Of a stretch of 64,000 nucleotides of DNA, positions 56,882 through 64,000 are shown piece by piece. Source of the DNA: Pseudomonas sp. PDM16 (GTDB lineage: Bacteria; Pseudomonadota; Gammaproteobacteria; Pseudomonadales; Pseudomonadaceae). The position numbers were made by a program, and so were the translations under genes. The notes below the pieces were generated by a model. That model did not search any database. It was given only the letters and a program-made list of their open reading frames with translations, and was not told the origin of the DNA. Where the stretch lies: assembly GCF_014851865.1 (NCBI RefSeq), contig NZ_JACVAM010000002.1:992001-1056000 (forward strand), written 5' to 3'. The first letter of the stretch is position 1, and the number at the start of each line of letters is the position of its first letter.

Positions 56882-57859
56882 TCAGGCCAGCTCGGCCTGC
56901 TGGTGGAGCGTCGGGAGCATGCCGAGTGCCCGTCCGATCATCAGCAGATCCACCAGGGTCTTGGCGGCCAGTTTTGTCATGATGTGCTTCTTGTGCACCT
57001 TGACAGTGACTTCCTGCAGGCTCAACTCGCTGGCGATCTCCTTGTTCAGTCGCCCGCTCAGCAGAAGCGCAAATATCTGCTGCTCACGTTCGGTCAGCCC
57101 GGCATAGCGGTTGCGCACCGATCTGATCAGGGCACTTTCGGCATGTCGGCGGTGAGCCTGTTCCATGGCCTCGCGTACCGCTACCAGCAATTGCTGCTCG
57201 TCCACCGGCTTGGTCAGAAAGCCCTCGGCACCGGCCTTCATTGCCCGGACCGACATGTCGATGGTGCCGAAGCCGGTCATGAATACGATGGGCAGGGTGG
57301 CCTGGCGCCGGATCAGCTCTTCCTGCAGGTCGAAGCCGCTGCCTTCGTGCAGGCGCACATCCAGCAGCAGGCAGGTGGGTGCTTCCAGGGCACTGCTGGC
57401 GAGGAAGGCGGCGGCCGAATCATGGCCGGTCGCGCTGATGCCCATGGAGCGCAGCAGTCGTACCAGTCCTGCGCGCACGGCTGGCTCGTCATCGACCACA
57501 TGGACACTTGCCTGGGCCTTCCAGGCTTCCGAGTCGGCTGTTGTGGCCGTGGGCATGTCGTCGCGGGCGGCGTGTGCCAGGTTGAGGCGGTAGCCACGCC
57601 GGGGCACGGTCTCCAGCAGTTGCTGATCGAGGCCGAGCAGTTTGCGCAGAGTGGAGATCTGCACTTGCAGATTGTTCTCCTCGACCACCGTGTCGGGCCA
57701 GGTGGTGCGGATCAGTTCGTCCTTGGTGACCAGGCGATTGGGTGACGACAGTAGTGCTTCCAGGATGGTGAACGCGCGGCTGCCCAGCCGCACTGGCCTG
57801 CCGTGCAGGAAGGCCTCCCGTCGCTCCACCGAGAGCCATGCTTCGCCTAATTGAATCAT
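56882..57859 (-). CDS. Response regulator with two DNA-binding domains (winged helix-REC-LuxR)
   Basis: This 325-residue protein has an unusual order. An OmpR/PhoB-type winged helix at about 1-97 shows LSSPNRLVTKDELIRTTWPD and ETVPRRGYRL. A receiver domain at about 118-235 has Asp123/Asp124, phosphoacceptor Asp167 in LLLDVRL, Thr195 and Lys217. A FixJ/LuxR helix-turn-helix at about 253-310 shows LTEREQQIFALLLSGRLNKE, then VKVHKKHIMTKL. ATG 57859 begins the winged helix; the frame remains open upstream to 57976, but those residues look non-coding. It is probably phosphorylated by the adjacent histidine kinase and is divergent from the LysR gene at 58047. Confidence 0.88.
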   Translation of the reverse strand: MIQLGEAWLSVERREAFLHGRPVRLGSRAFTILEALLSSPNRLVTKDELIRTTWPDTVVEENNLQVQISTLRKLLGLDQQLLETVPRRGYRLNLAHAARDDMPTATTADSEAWKAQASVHVVDDEPAVRAGLVRLLRSMGISATGHDSAAAFLASSALEAPTCLLLDVRLHEGSGFDLQEELIRRQATLPIVFMTGFGTIDMSVRAMKAGAEGFLTKPVDEQQLLVAVREAMEQAHRRHAESALIRSVRNRYAGLTEREQQIFALLLSGRLNKEIASELSLQEVTVKVHKKHIMTKLAAKTLVDLLMIGRALGMLPTLHQQAELA

Positions 57860-58046
57860 ATGGTTACTCGTTGTTTTTAAAGCATATTTCAACGTCGCTC
57901 GGTGGCGGCGCCATTTCACCGTAGAGGATAAAAAGCGGCTTCTCAACCAGAGAATGCGAAGCACTAGAATTCGCACAAATGTTCAAGTGATGGTCCTGGC
58001 GCTATGTTCAAATGCCAGGAAAATTCGCATATCTGGACGAGGCCTC

Positions 58047-58952
58047 ATGAACCGGAACGAGCTGCGTCATCTCGACATGAACCTGCTGGTGATCTTCGAG
58101 GCCTTGATGCTCGAACGAAACCTCACCCGGGTCGGCGAGAAGCTCTTCATCACCCAGTCCACCGTCAGTGCGGCGCTCAGCCGCCTGCGTGATCTGTTCG
58201 ACGATCCGTTGCTGGTACGCAACGGTCGGCAGATGGAGCCGACTACCCGTGCGTTGCACATCTTCGAGGAGCTGCGGCCGGCGATGGACGTGATCTCCGC
58301 AGCTGTCAGCCGAGCCAAGAGCTTCGATCCGTCCACCAGCACCAATGTGTTCCGCCTGGGGCTTTCGGACGATGCTGAGTTCGGCCTGTTTCCGGCGCTG
58401 CTCAATGCGTTGCAGCGCGAGGCGCCGAACATCGTGGTGGTGGTGCGTCGGGCCAATTTCCTGCTGATGCCTGGTCTGCTGGCGTCCGGCGAGATCTCGG
58501 TCGGTGTCAGCTACACCACTGACCTGCCGGCTAACGTAAAACGTCGCAAGCTGCGCGACATCGGCGTCAAGGTGCTGCGTGGCGACTCGCGCCCCGGACC
58601 GCTGACGCTGGACGAGTATTGCGCCCGGCCGCACGCGCTGGTGTCGTTCTCCGGCGACCTGTCCGGCAATATCGACAACGACCTCGCGCGTCTGGGGCGC
58701 TGTCGCAGGGTGGTCCTCGCCGTACCTCAGTTCGGCAGTCTGCGCGCGCTGCTGCGCAATACCGACATGATTGCCACGGTACCGGACTACGCGGCCTGCA
58801 TCCTCGCCGACGATGGCAGCCTGCGCGCTGATGATGCGCCGTTCGAGATGAATGAGTCCGAGCTGTCGATGGTCTGGAGTGGTGCCTACGATGGCGATCC
58901 GGCCGAGATCTGGTTGAGGGATCGGATCAAGCAATACATGGCGGCCGTCTGA
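58047..58952 (+). CDS. LysR-family regulator (NodD-like subgroup)
   Basis: This 301-residue LysR protein begins MNRNELRHLDMNLLVIFEAL, with a helix-turn-helix at about 23-45 (RVGEKLFITQSTVSAALSRL) and the FDDPLLVRNGRQMEPT turn typical of the NodD/LeuO-like group. The effector domain runs from about 95. ATG 58047 has GAGG upstream; the open frame further upstream has no ribosome site. It is divergent from the response regulator across 187 bp and convergent with oprD. Targets are unknown. Confidence 0.88.
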   Translation: MNRNELRHLDMNLLVIFEALMLERNLTRVGEKLFITQSTVSAALSRLRDLFDDPLLVRNGRQMEPTTRALHIFEELRPAMDVISAAVSRAKSFDPSTSTNVFRLGLSDDAEFGLFPALLNALQREAPNIVVVVRRANFLLMPGLLASGEISVGVSYTTDLPANVKRRKLRDIGVKVLRGDSRPGPLTLDEYCARPHALVSFSGDLSGNIDNDLARLGRCRRVVLAVPQFGSLRALLRNTDMIATVPDYAACILADDGSLRADDAPFEMNESELSMVWSGAYDGDPAEIWLRDRIKQYMAAV

Positions 58953-58961
58953 GCCCATGTC

Positions 58962-58991
58962 CGGGTCGTTTCGTGCCTCAGAAACGACCCG
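58962..58991. terminator. Perfect hairpin at the oprD stop codon
   Basis: CGGGTCGTTTC and GAAACGACCCG form an 11-bp perfect stem with an 8-base loop that contains the oprD stop. It lies between convergent lysR and oprD. There is no long T tract on either side, so it is a weak terminator or a 3'-end stabiliser. Confidence 0.55.
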
Positions 58992-60257
58992 ACAGTGGAT
59001 ATTCGAGAATCAGGTAGAGACGATCCAGGTCGGGGCTGCCCTGCGCGGCATTGGCCCGGTGGGAGACATGCGCGAGGCTGAAGGTGAGGTCGCGAGCCGG
59101 GCCGCCCTGTACGACGTAACGCAGATCCAGATCGCGCTCCCAATGACGACCGCCACGGCCCTGCTGAGGGACGAAACGGCCCAGCTCGGCATCGTAGTGC
59201 TGGTAGGCACCTGGGTGCGGTGCATGGGTACCGTCGATGCGACTCCCGCGCACGTAGCGCGCCGACAGGCTCAGGCCGGGCAGGCCTGCCCCGGCTGCGT
59301 TCCATTGGTAACGTAACTGCCACGAGCGTTCGCCTGGGCCGTTGAAGTCGGCGTACTTGATCGAGTTGGCCAGGTAGATGGAGTCGCCGCCGACGAAGTC
59401 GAACGGTGTATCGCCCTCCACACGCTGGTAAGCCAGGCTCAGGGTGTGGGCCTCCAGCGTCAGGCTGCCGAGCAGGCTGTAGGCCAGGGTGTCGATGGCG
59501 CCGGCATGCTGAGCGCCACTGGCGCGTGTGCGATACAGGTTGGCGTCCAGTACCCAGCGCCCCTGGTGTGTGCCGAGGTTGGCGTAGGTCTGCACCCAGG
59601 TGTCATCCAGCTTTCCGATGTAGATTGCTCCGCGCCAGCGTGAATCGGCAGAGCCGTGGCGTAGCCCGGTGAGGCTGAGGCCTCCATGTCGAGTGCTGGC
59701 GCCGTAGCCGATGAAGTCTCCACGCGCGGAGCTGGATGCCTGGTTCTTGAACGAGGTGAAGCGCCCGCTCTGGAGCAACAGGTCGTCGGAGATTCGGCTA
59801 TCGATCATCCAGCCGGTGGCGTATTCGGGGCTCAGGCGCTTGTCGCCGGTGTCCAGGACCGGGGTCTCCACCTGCATTTCGCCGTAGCGCAGGTTGGTGC
59901 CTCCCCAGCGTGCGCGCAGTGCGGCGCCGGCGTTGGCGTAGTCGTCTTCGGCGGCGCCGTCGCCATCGACTGGCAGCAGACCGGCTCCGGCGTGTCCGCG
60001 GCCACCGTCGAGCTTCAAGCCGAGAAAGCCGTGAGCCTCGGCGCCCAGGGCCAGCTCACCATGCTCGAAGAGGTCGCCTGACAGGCTGGCGATGAAGCCC
60101 TGTGCCCATTCGCGGCGCTGGCTCTGCCCGCCAGGGGCGGGCTCGCGGTAGTCGCTGTCCAGCAGGAAGTTGCGCGCCAGCAGAGACCATTCGGCGGCCG
60201 CGTAGGCGGGCAGGCGCAGGCTAGTGCACAGGCTGCCAGAGCGGCTGCGCGGCTCAT
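58978..60257 (-). pseudogene. oprD: OprD-family outer-membrane porin, frameshifted in the signal peptide
   Basis: The mature porin is intact: EWSLLARNFLLDSDYR near the start, GLKLDGGRGHAGAG, the LQSGRFTSF-type strand, and a final LYLILEYPLSGRF with C-terminal Phe. OprD porins let amino acids, peptides or aromatic acids cross the outer membrane. The start ATG at 60257 overlaps the doxX stop and has a good signal-like beginning (MSRAAALAACALA), but it is in a different frame from the mature protein. One missing base near 60219-60221 (CC instead of CCC on the coding strand) would join them into a 426-residue protein. No other standard start lies in frame before a TTG at 60018. Confidence 0.85.
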
Positions 60258-60694
60258 GCTGGCCTCGGGCGCAGTGCGGCCCTGATCACCAGAGGGCCGG
60301 GACCTGTCACGGCGAGGCCGCCGTAGAGCACCAACAGCAGCCAGGCGAACTGGCCCTGCTCAAGGCTCCACTGCGGATGCACCAGCGCCAGCGACACCAG
60401 CAGTACGGCCAGTACCGGCAGGCAGGCCAGGCGTGCCCAGATGCCCAGGATGAGCAGAAGCGGGCAGATCACTTCGGCCAGTACCGCCAGGGCGAGGGTC
60501 AGGTGTGCACCCAGGCCGAGCGGGTCCTCGATACGTTGTAGCTCTCCATTCCAGTCCAGAACCTTGGGCAGTCCATGTACCAGAAGCAGCATCAGCGCGG
60601 CGCCGACACGCAGGAGCAGCAAGCCCCATGCGGGAGATGCGGGTGGGAGAAGGGAAAGTATCGAGGCGGCTCGACGAAGGGAGGAAGTGGGCAT
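60254..60694 (-). CDS. DoxX-family membrane protein
   Basis: This 146-residue protein has four hydrophobic helices (GLLLLRVGAALMLLLVHGL, LTLALAVLAEVICPLLLILG, LACLPVLAVLLVSLALV, FAWLLLVLYGGLAVTG) and the DoxX/DoxD layout of small redox-linked membrane proteins. ATG 60694 follows GGAGAT by 6 bases. Its TGA overlaps the oprD ATG (ATGA), so the two were built as a coupled pair. The function is unknown. The 265-bp gap to the divergent MFS gene shows a repeated ATCTCCGG/CCGGAGAT pair (60701 and 60740) but no clear promoter. Confidence 0.85.
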   Translation of the reverse strand: MPTSSLRRAASILSLLPPASPAWGLLLLRVGAALMLLLVHGLPKVLDWNGELQRIEDPLGLGAHLTLALAVLAEVICPLLLILGIWARLACLPVLAVLLVSLALVHPQWSLEQGQFAWLLLVLYGGLAVTGPGPLVIRAALRPRPA

Positions 60695-60959
60695 AGGTGG
60701 ATCTCCGGTAACGATGGGTCGCCACTATCGACAGGGTGTCCGGAGATTTCTTGGCGCGATGTGCTGTCACCAGGCGCCGGTTCAGCGACCGCGGCTTTCA
60801 ATGCCGCATCGACCCGCGTCAGCTGAGGCCTGTGCCGGAGCGAGCAACAGAGCACATCGATGCAATCCAGGCGCCGGCGAGACGGGGATAGTGTGGCCAT
60901 CTAGCCAGAGGGGTTGCCATGAGCAGGACCGATTCGCGTCAGTACACCGGGCAAGCCCC

Positions 60960-62558
60960 ATGGACAATGCAATGAATACGCCTGCGGTCTCGCCGTGGGC
61001 GCCGTTGCAGAGCACGGTGTTCCGCTGGCTGTGGTTGGCGAGTATCGCCTCCAACATCGGGACCTGGATGCATGAGGTTGGCGCCGGCTGGCTGATGACG
61101 TCGCTGTCGGCCAGTCCCTTGGCGGTGGCCCTCGTGCAGGTCGCCGCGGCGTTGCCGATCTTCATGCTGGCGCTGCCGGCCGGGGCATTGGCCGATATCG
61201 TCGACAAGCGCCGCTACCTGCTGGTGGTACAGGTGTGGATGGCCGCCATCGCCCTGGCTCTGGCGTTGCTCACCTTGAGTGGGCAGATGAACGTGCCGTT
61301 GCTCCTGCTGCTGACCTTCGGCATGGGCATCGGCACCGCGCTGATGATGCCGGCCTGGTCGGCGCTGGCGCCGGAAGTGGTCGACCGTGATGCGCTGCCG
61401 GCGGCGGTGGCGTTGTCCAGTCTGGGCGTCAATGTGGCGCGGGCCATCGGCCCGGCGCTGGCCGGCATCCTGGTCAGCCTCAGCGGGCCGTGGCTGACCT
61501 TTGCCCTCAACGCTGTGTCCTTCTTCGCCGTGATAGTTGCCTTGCTGCTGTGGAAGCGTGCCCCGAGTGAGAGCGTGCTGCCGGCCGAGCGACTGTTCGG
61601 TGCGATCCGCGCCGGTGTGCGTTATGCCCGTAGCGCACGGCCGCTGCAGGCAGTGCTGGTGCGCACCGCAGCGTTCTTCCTTGGAGCAAGCGCCGGCATG
61701 GCGCTGCTGCCGGCACTGGTGCGCCGTGAGATCGGCGGTAGCGCGCTGGACTACGGCATCCTGCTTGGCTGCGTCGGCCTCGGCGCGATTGGCGGCGCCA
61801 TGCTGCTGCCACGCCTGCGCGCGCGTTTCGGTGGTGATGCCCTGGTGCTGGCCGCCAGCCTGGCCTACGCGGCGGTGCTGTTCGGTCTGGCCTGGCTACG
61901 CGAGTTCGCCTGGCTGGCGCCACTGATGCTGCTCAGCGGCGCGGCCTGGATCGCCGTGCTGTCCAGCCTGCAGTTGGCGGCGCAGACCTCGGTGCCGTCC
62001 TGGGTGCGCGCTCGCGCACTGTCCGTTTACATCCTGGTGTTCTTCGGCGCTTCGGCCGCCGGCGGCATCGCCTGGGGAGCGCTGGCCAGCGAGCTGTCTC
62101 TGACAGCGGCCTTCGCCGGTGGCGGGGCTTTGCTAGTGCTGGGCACGCTGACCCGTCTGTGGTTCGCCTTGCCGGCCACCCAGGCCGACGACCTCGCGCC
62201 TTCGCTGCACTGGCCGACGCCGATCCTGGACGAGGCGCTGGATCGCGAGCGCGGCCCGGTGCTGGTCACCGTGGAGTACCGCATCGCCGCCGAGGATGCC
62301 GCCGCCTTCCGCCTGGCCATGCATGACGTGCGGCGCATGCGCCGGCGCAACGGCGCCTTCTCCTGGGCGCTGCTGCAGGACAGCGAGGACCCGAGCCTGT
62401 GGCAGGAACTGTTCTTCGACGAGTCCTGGCTGGATCACCTGCGCCACCACGGCCGCGTCACCCGCGCCGAGCAGCGTATCGAGGCCGCCGCACGGCATTA
62501 CCAGCAACCCGGCGAGCCGGTGCGCATCCGCCACCTGCTCGCTGCCCCGCAAGTCTGA
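60960..62558 (+). CDS. MFS_3-type exporter with C-terminal monooxygenase-like domain
   Basis: This 532-residue protein has a 12-helix major facilitator part of the EntS/MFS_3 type (SIASNIGTWMHEVGAGWLMT start, ADIVDKRRYLLVVQ as the A-like loop). It is followed at about residues 425-530 by a soluble domain (VTVEYRIAAEDAAAFRLAMH, ELFFDESWLDHLRHH) that resembles antibiotic-biosynthesis-monooxygenase-like ferredoxin folds. Such fusions occur in this exporter family. The start may be ATG 60960 or 60972; neither has a strong ribosome site. It is followed 29 bases later by the YcaC-like gene. The substrate is unknown. Confidence 0.87.
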   Translation: MDNAMNTPAVSPWAPLQSTVFRWLWLASIASNIGTWMHEVGAGWLMTSLSASPLAVALVQVAAALPIFMLALPAGALADIVDKRRYLLVVQVWMAAIALALALLTLSGQMNVPLLLLLTFGMGIGTALMMPAWSALAPEVVDRDALPAAVALSSLGVNVARAIGPALAGILVSLSGPWLTFALNAVSFFAVIVALLLWKRAPSESVLPAERLFGAIRAGVRYARSARPLQAVLVRTAAFFLGASAGMALLPALVRREIGGSALDYGILLGCVGLGAIGGAMLLPRLRARFGGDALVLAASLAYAAVLFGLAWLREFAWLAPLMLLSGAAWIAVLSSLQLAAQTSVPSWVRARALSVYILVFFGASAAGGIAWGALASELSLTAAFAGGGALLVLGTLTRLWFALPATQADDLAPSLHWPTPILDEALDRERGPVLVTVEYRIAAEDAAAFRLAMHDVRRMRRRNGAFSWALLQDSEDPSLWQELFFDESWLDHLRHHGRVTRAEQRIEAAARHYQQPGEPVRIRHLLAAPQV

Positions 62559-62587
62559 TTTCAAACCCCGAAAAAGGAGTGTCAGCC

Positions 62588-63211
62588 ATGTCCGTTCCCT
62601 ACAAGCGCCTGAACAAGGACGACGCCGTCGTTCTGCTGGTCGATCATCAGTCCGGCCTGATTTCCCTGGTGCAGGACTTCACCCCCAGCGACTTCAAGAA
62701 CAACGTCCTGGCCCTCGGTGCCGTGGCCAAGTTCTTCAACCTGCCGACCATCCTCACCACCAGCTTCGAGCAAGGCCCCAACGGCCCGCTGGTGCCGGAA
62801 CTCAAGGAGCTGTTCCCGGATGCGCCCTACGTCGCTCGTCCCGGCCAGATCAACGCCTGGGACAACGAGGACTTCGTCGCTGCGATCAAGAAGACCGGCC
62901 GCAAGCAGCTGATCATCGCCGGTGTGGTGACCGATGTGTGCGTGGCCTTCCCGGCGCTGTCGGCGATTGCCGAGGGCTTCGACGTGTTCGTCGTCACCGA
63001 CGCATCCGGTACGTTCGACAAGACCGTGCAGCAGGCTGCCTGGGCGCGCATGAATGCCGCCGGCGTACAGCTGATGAACTGGTTCAGCGTGGCGTGCGAG
63101 CTGCACCGCGACTGGCGCAACGACATCGAAGGGCTGGGCAACCTGCTGTCCAACCACATCCCTAACTACCGCAACCTGATGACCAGCTACTTCACCCTGA
63201 TCGGCAAGTGA
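62588..63211 (+). CDS. Isochorismatase-family cysteine hydrolase (YcaC-like)
   Basis: This 207-residue cysteine hydrolase has an Asp in LLVDHQSGL, a Lys in the central region and the nucleophile Cys118 in VVTDVCVAF, matching the YcaC branch in length and Cys position. YcaC proteins form octameric rings; their substrate is not settled. AAAAAGGAG lies 9 bases before the ATG. It is probably cotranscribed with the MFS exporter and is convergent with an AraC regulator. Confidence 0.92.
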   Translation: MSVPYKRLNKDDAVVLLVDHQSGLISLVQDFTPSDFKNNVLALGAVAKFFNLPTILTTSFEQGPNGPLVPELKELFPDAPYVARPGQINAWDNEDFVAAIKKTGRKQLIIAGVVTDVCVAFPALSAIAEGFDVFVVTDASGTFDKTVQQAAWARMNAAGVQLMNWFSVACELHRDWRNDIEGLGNLLSNHIPNYRNLMTSYFTLIGK

Positions 63212-63247
63212 GGGCAGGGGCGTGCGGCGGCTATGCCCGCCGCGCGC

Positions 63248-63661
63248 TCAGTTCGAAGCCTGCAGTCGCTCCAGCCGCCACTGGCTGGGCGGCATGCCGG
63301 TTTGCCGGGCGAATACCCGCGAGAAATGCGCCTGGTCGGCGAATCCGCAGTCCTGGGCGATGTGAACGATGGCGTGCTCGTGGAGCAGCAGCTCCCTGGC
63401 GCGTTCCAGGCGTTTCTGCGTCAGCCACTGGTGTGGCGACATCCCCGTGCTGCCGTGGAAGGCGCGGGAGAAGTGGCTGCGTGACAGGCCGCATTCGCGT
63501 GCCAGCCAGGTCATGGAAATGCCGTTGTTGAGGTTGGCGGTTATCAAGGCCTTGGCCAACCGTTCTTGCCGTGGCGCCAGTCGTATGGGCGCGCTGCCTG
63601 GCTCCTGCAGGATGAGCCGTGGCGGAGTCATGCAATCTGGTGTCGACCCACGGACGCCCAT
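63248..63661 (-). CDS. Short AraC-family regulator
   Basis: This 137-residue protein consists almost only of the AraC DNA-binding region. The two halves are LARECGLSRSHFSRAFHGST and CGFADQAHFSRVFARQTG (residues about 50-130), preceded by a short Pro-rich stretch. There is no ligand domain. ATG 63661 has GGGAGGGA upstream. It is convergent with the YcaC-like gene; a GC-rich hairpin at 63224-63243 separates them. It resembles the AraC protein at 50702. Control of the MFS/YcaC pair is possible by position. Confidence 0.85.
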   Translation of the reverse strand: MGVRGSTPDCMTPPRLILQEPGSAPIRLAPRQERLAKALITANLNNGISMTWLARECGLSRSHFSRAFHGSTGMSPHQWLTQKRLERARELLLHEHAIVHIAQDCGFADQAHFSRVFARQTGMPPSQWRLERLQASN

Positions 63662-63861
63662 GCGATTCCCTCCCGAATGCTGAAATGACGCTGCGGGGCC
63701 AGGTTCTCAATGGCCGTGCACGCAGATGCGTGCCGAGCCAGGTCGACCGGCCCGCCGCAAGGCGCTGTAGCGTGGGAGGAATGATGGCGCCGTTACGCCT
63801 TCGAGCAAATGCAGCCGTGGGGACGTGAAGCGCCAACAGGGGGCCGGATACAGACAGGTCG

Positions 63862-64000
63862 TCAGCCGAACTGATGGCGGTACTGAGCGGGGGTGAGACC
63901 CAGGCGCTCGCCGAACTGCACTCGCATGCAGCGCACGCTGCGGAAGCCGGCGCGGTAGGCCACGGTCTTCAGCGGCAGGTCGCTGGTCTCCAGCAGGTTG
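63862..64000 (-). CDS. AraC-family regulator, C-terminal end (cut by window edge)
   Basis: The last 45 residues of an AraC-type helix-turn-helix protein are visible: AYRAGFRSVRCMRVQFGERL and TPAQYRHQFG. This pattern is close to the GlxA/FtrA subgroup, whose N-terminus is a DJ-1-like domain; that part lies outside the window. The 200 bases between 63662 and 63861 show no gene. Confidence 0.75.
   Translation of the reverse strand, partial: NLLETSDLPLKTVAYRAGFRSVRCMRVQFGERLGLTPAQYRHQFG

Noticed and set aside
57860..57976. N-terminal extension of the dual-domain response regulator
   Set aside because: The extra 39 residues are Arg-rich with no domain fit, and the winged helix begins cleanly at 57859.

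Overview
This window looks like a chromosomal segment of a high-GC gammaproteobacterium of the genus Pseudomonas. The evidence is the gene order gltX, tRNA-Ala/Glu, eda-like, ibpA-like, leuCDB-asd-usg-fimV-truA-trpF-accD-folC-cvpA-purF-metZ followed by the type II secretion (xcp) genes. From memory this matches the P. aeruginosa PAO1 region from about PA3136 down to PA3095. FimV, an OprD-type porin and the GspC coiled-coil variant also fit. A MalT-like regulator and an extra gene between the two xcp operons suggest the P. alcaligenes/mendocina lineage; this is inference.

Layout. 1-9.4 kb: a membrane fusion protein (cut by the window edge) divergent from a LysR regulator, gltX, a tandem Ala-Glu-Ala-Glu tRNA array, a TetR/hydrolase pair, an Eda paralogue with a hotdog thioesterase, dusC, an SDR, and an Hsp20 gene with a sigma-32 promoter and a ROSE-like RNA thermometer. 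9.4-13.3 kb: a multi-PAS GGDEF-EAL protein and a LysR regulator. 13.5-29.8 kb: a long run of core metabolic genes, all on the plus strand, for leucine, aspartate-family amino acids, tryptophan, fatty-acid, folate, purine and methionine synthesis, with fimV inside it.

29.9-46.4 kb: the type II secretion locus. xcpP-xcpQ (gspC, gspD) run leftward and xcpR-Z (gspE to gspM) run rightward. About 6 kb between them hold a large MalT/LuxR-type regulator and a 913-residue heme oxidase with the residue pattern of fatty-acid alpha-dioxygenases. The xcpR-Z operon carries two palindromic repeats: a 264-bp MITE-like element between gspE and gspF, and a 124-bp palindrome that lengthens the GspG leader peptide. 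tRNA-Val and tRNA-Asp close the locus.

46.8-64 kb: a more mixed region. It holds cysZ, a KefB/C-type antiporter, an RlmI-like methyltransferase and a signalling block (a response regulator with two DNA-binding domains, an 1818-residue pseudokinase/AAA/GAF/PAS/histidine kinase, and a short AraC protein). After these come a LysR regulator, a DoxX-OprD pair in which oprD is frameshifted in the signal peptide, an MFS exporter with a fused C-terminal domain, a YcaC-like hydrolase, and two further AraC-type proteins. No CRISPR array, prophage or complete insertion sequence was seen, and no stretch over 300 bases lacks a gene or another described feature.
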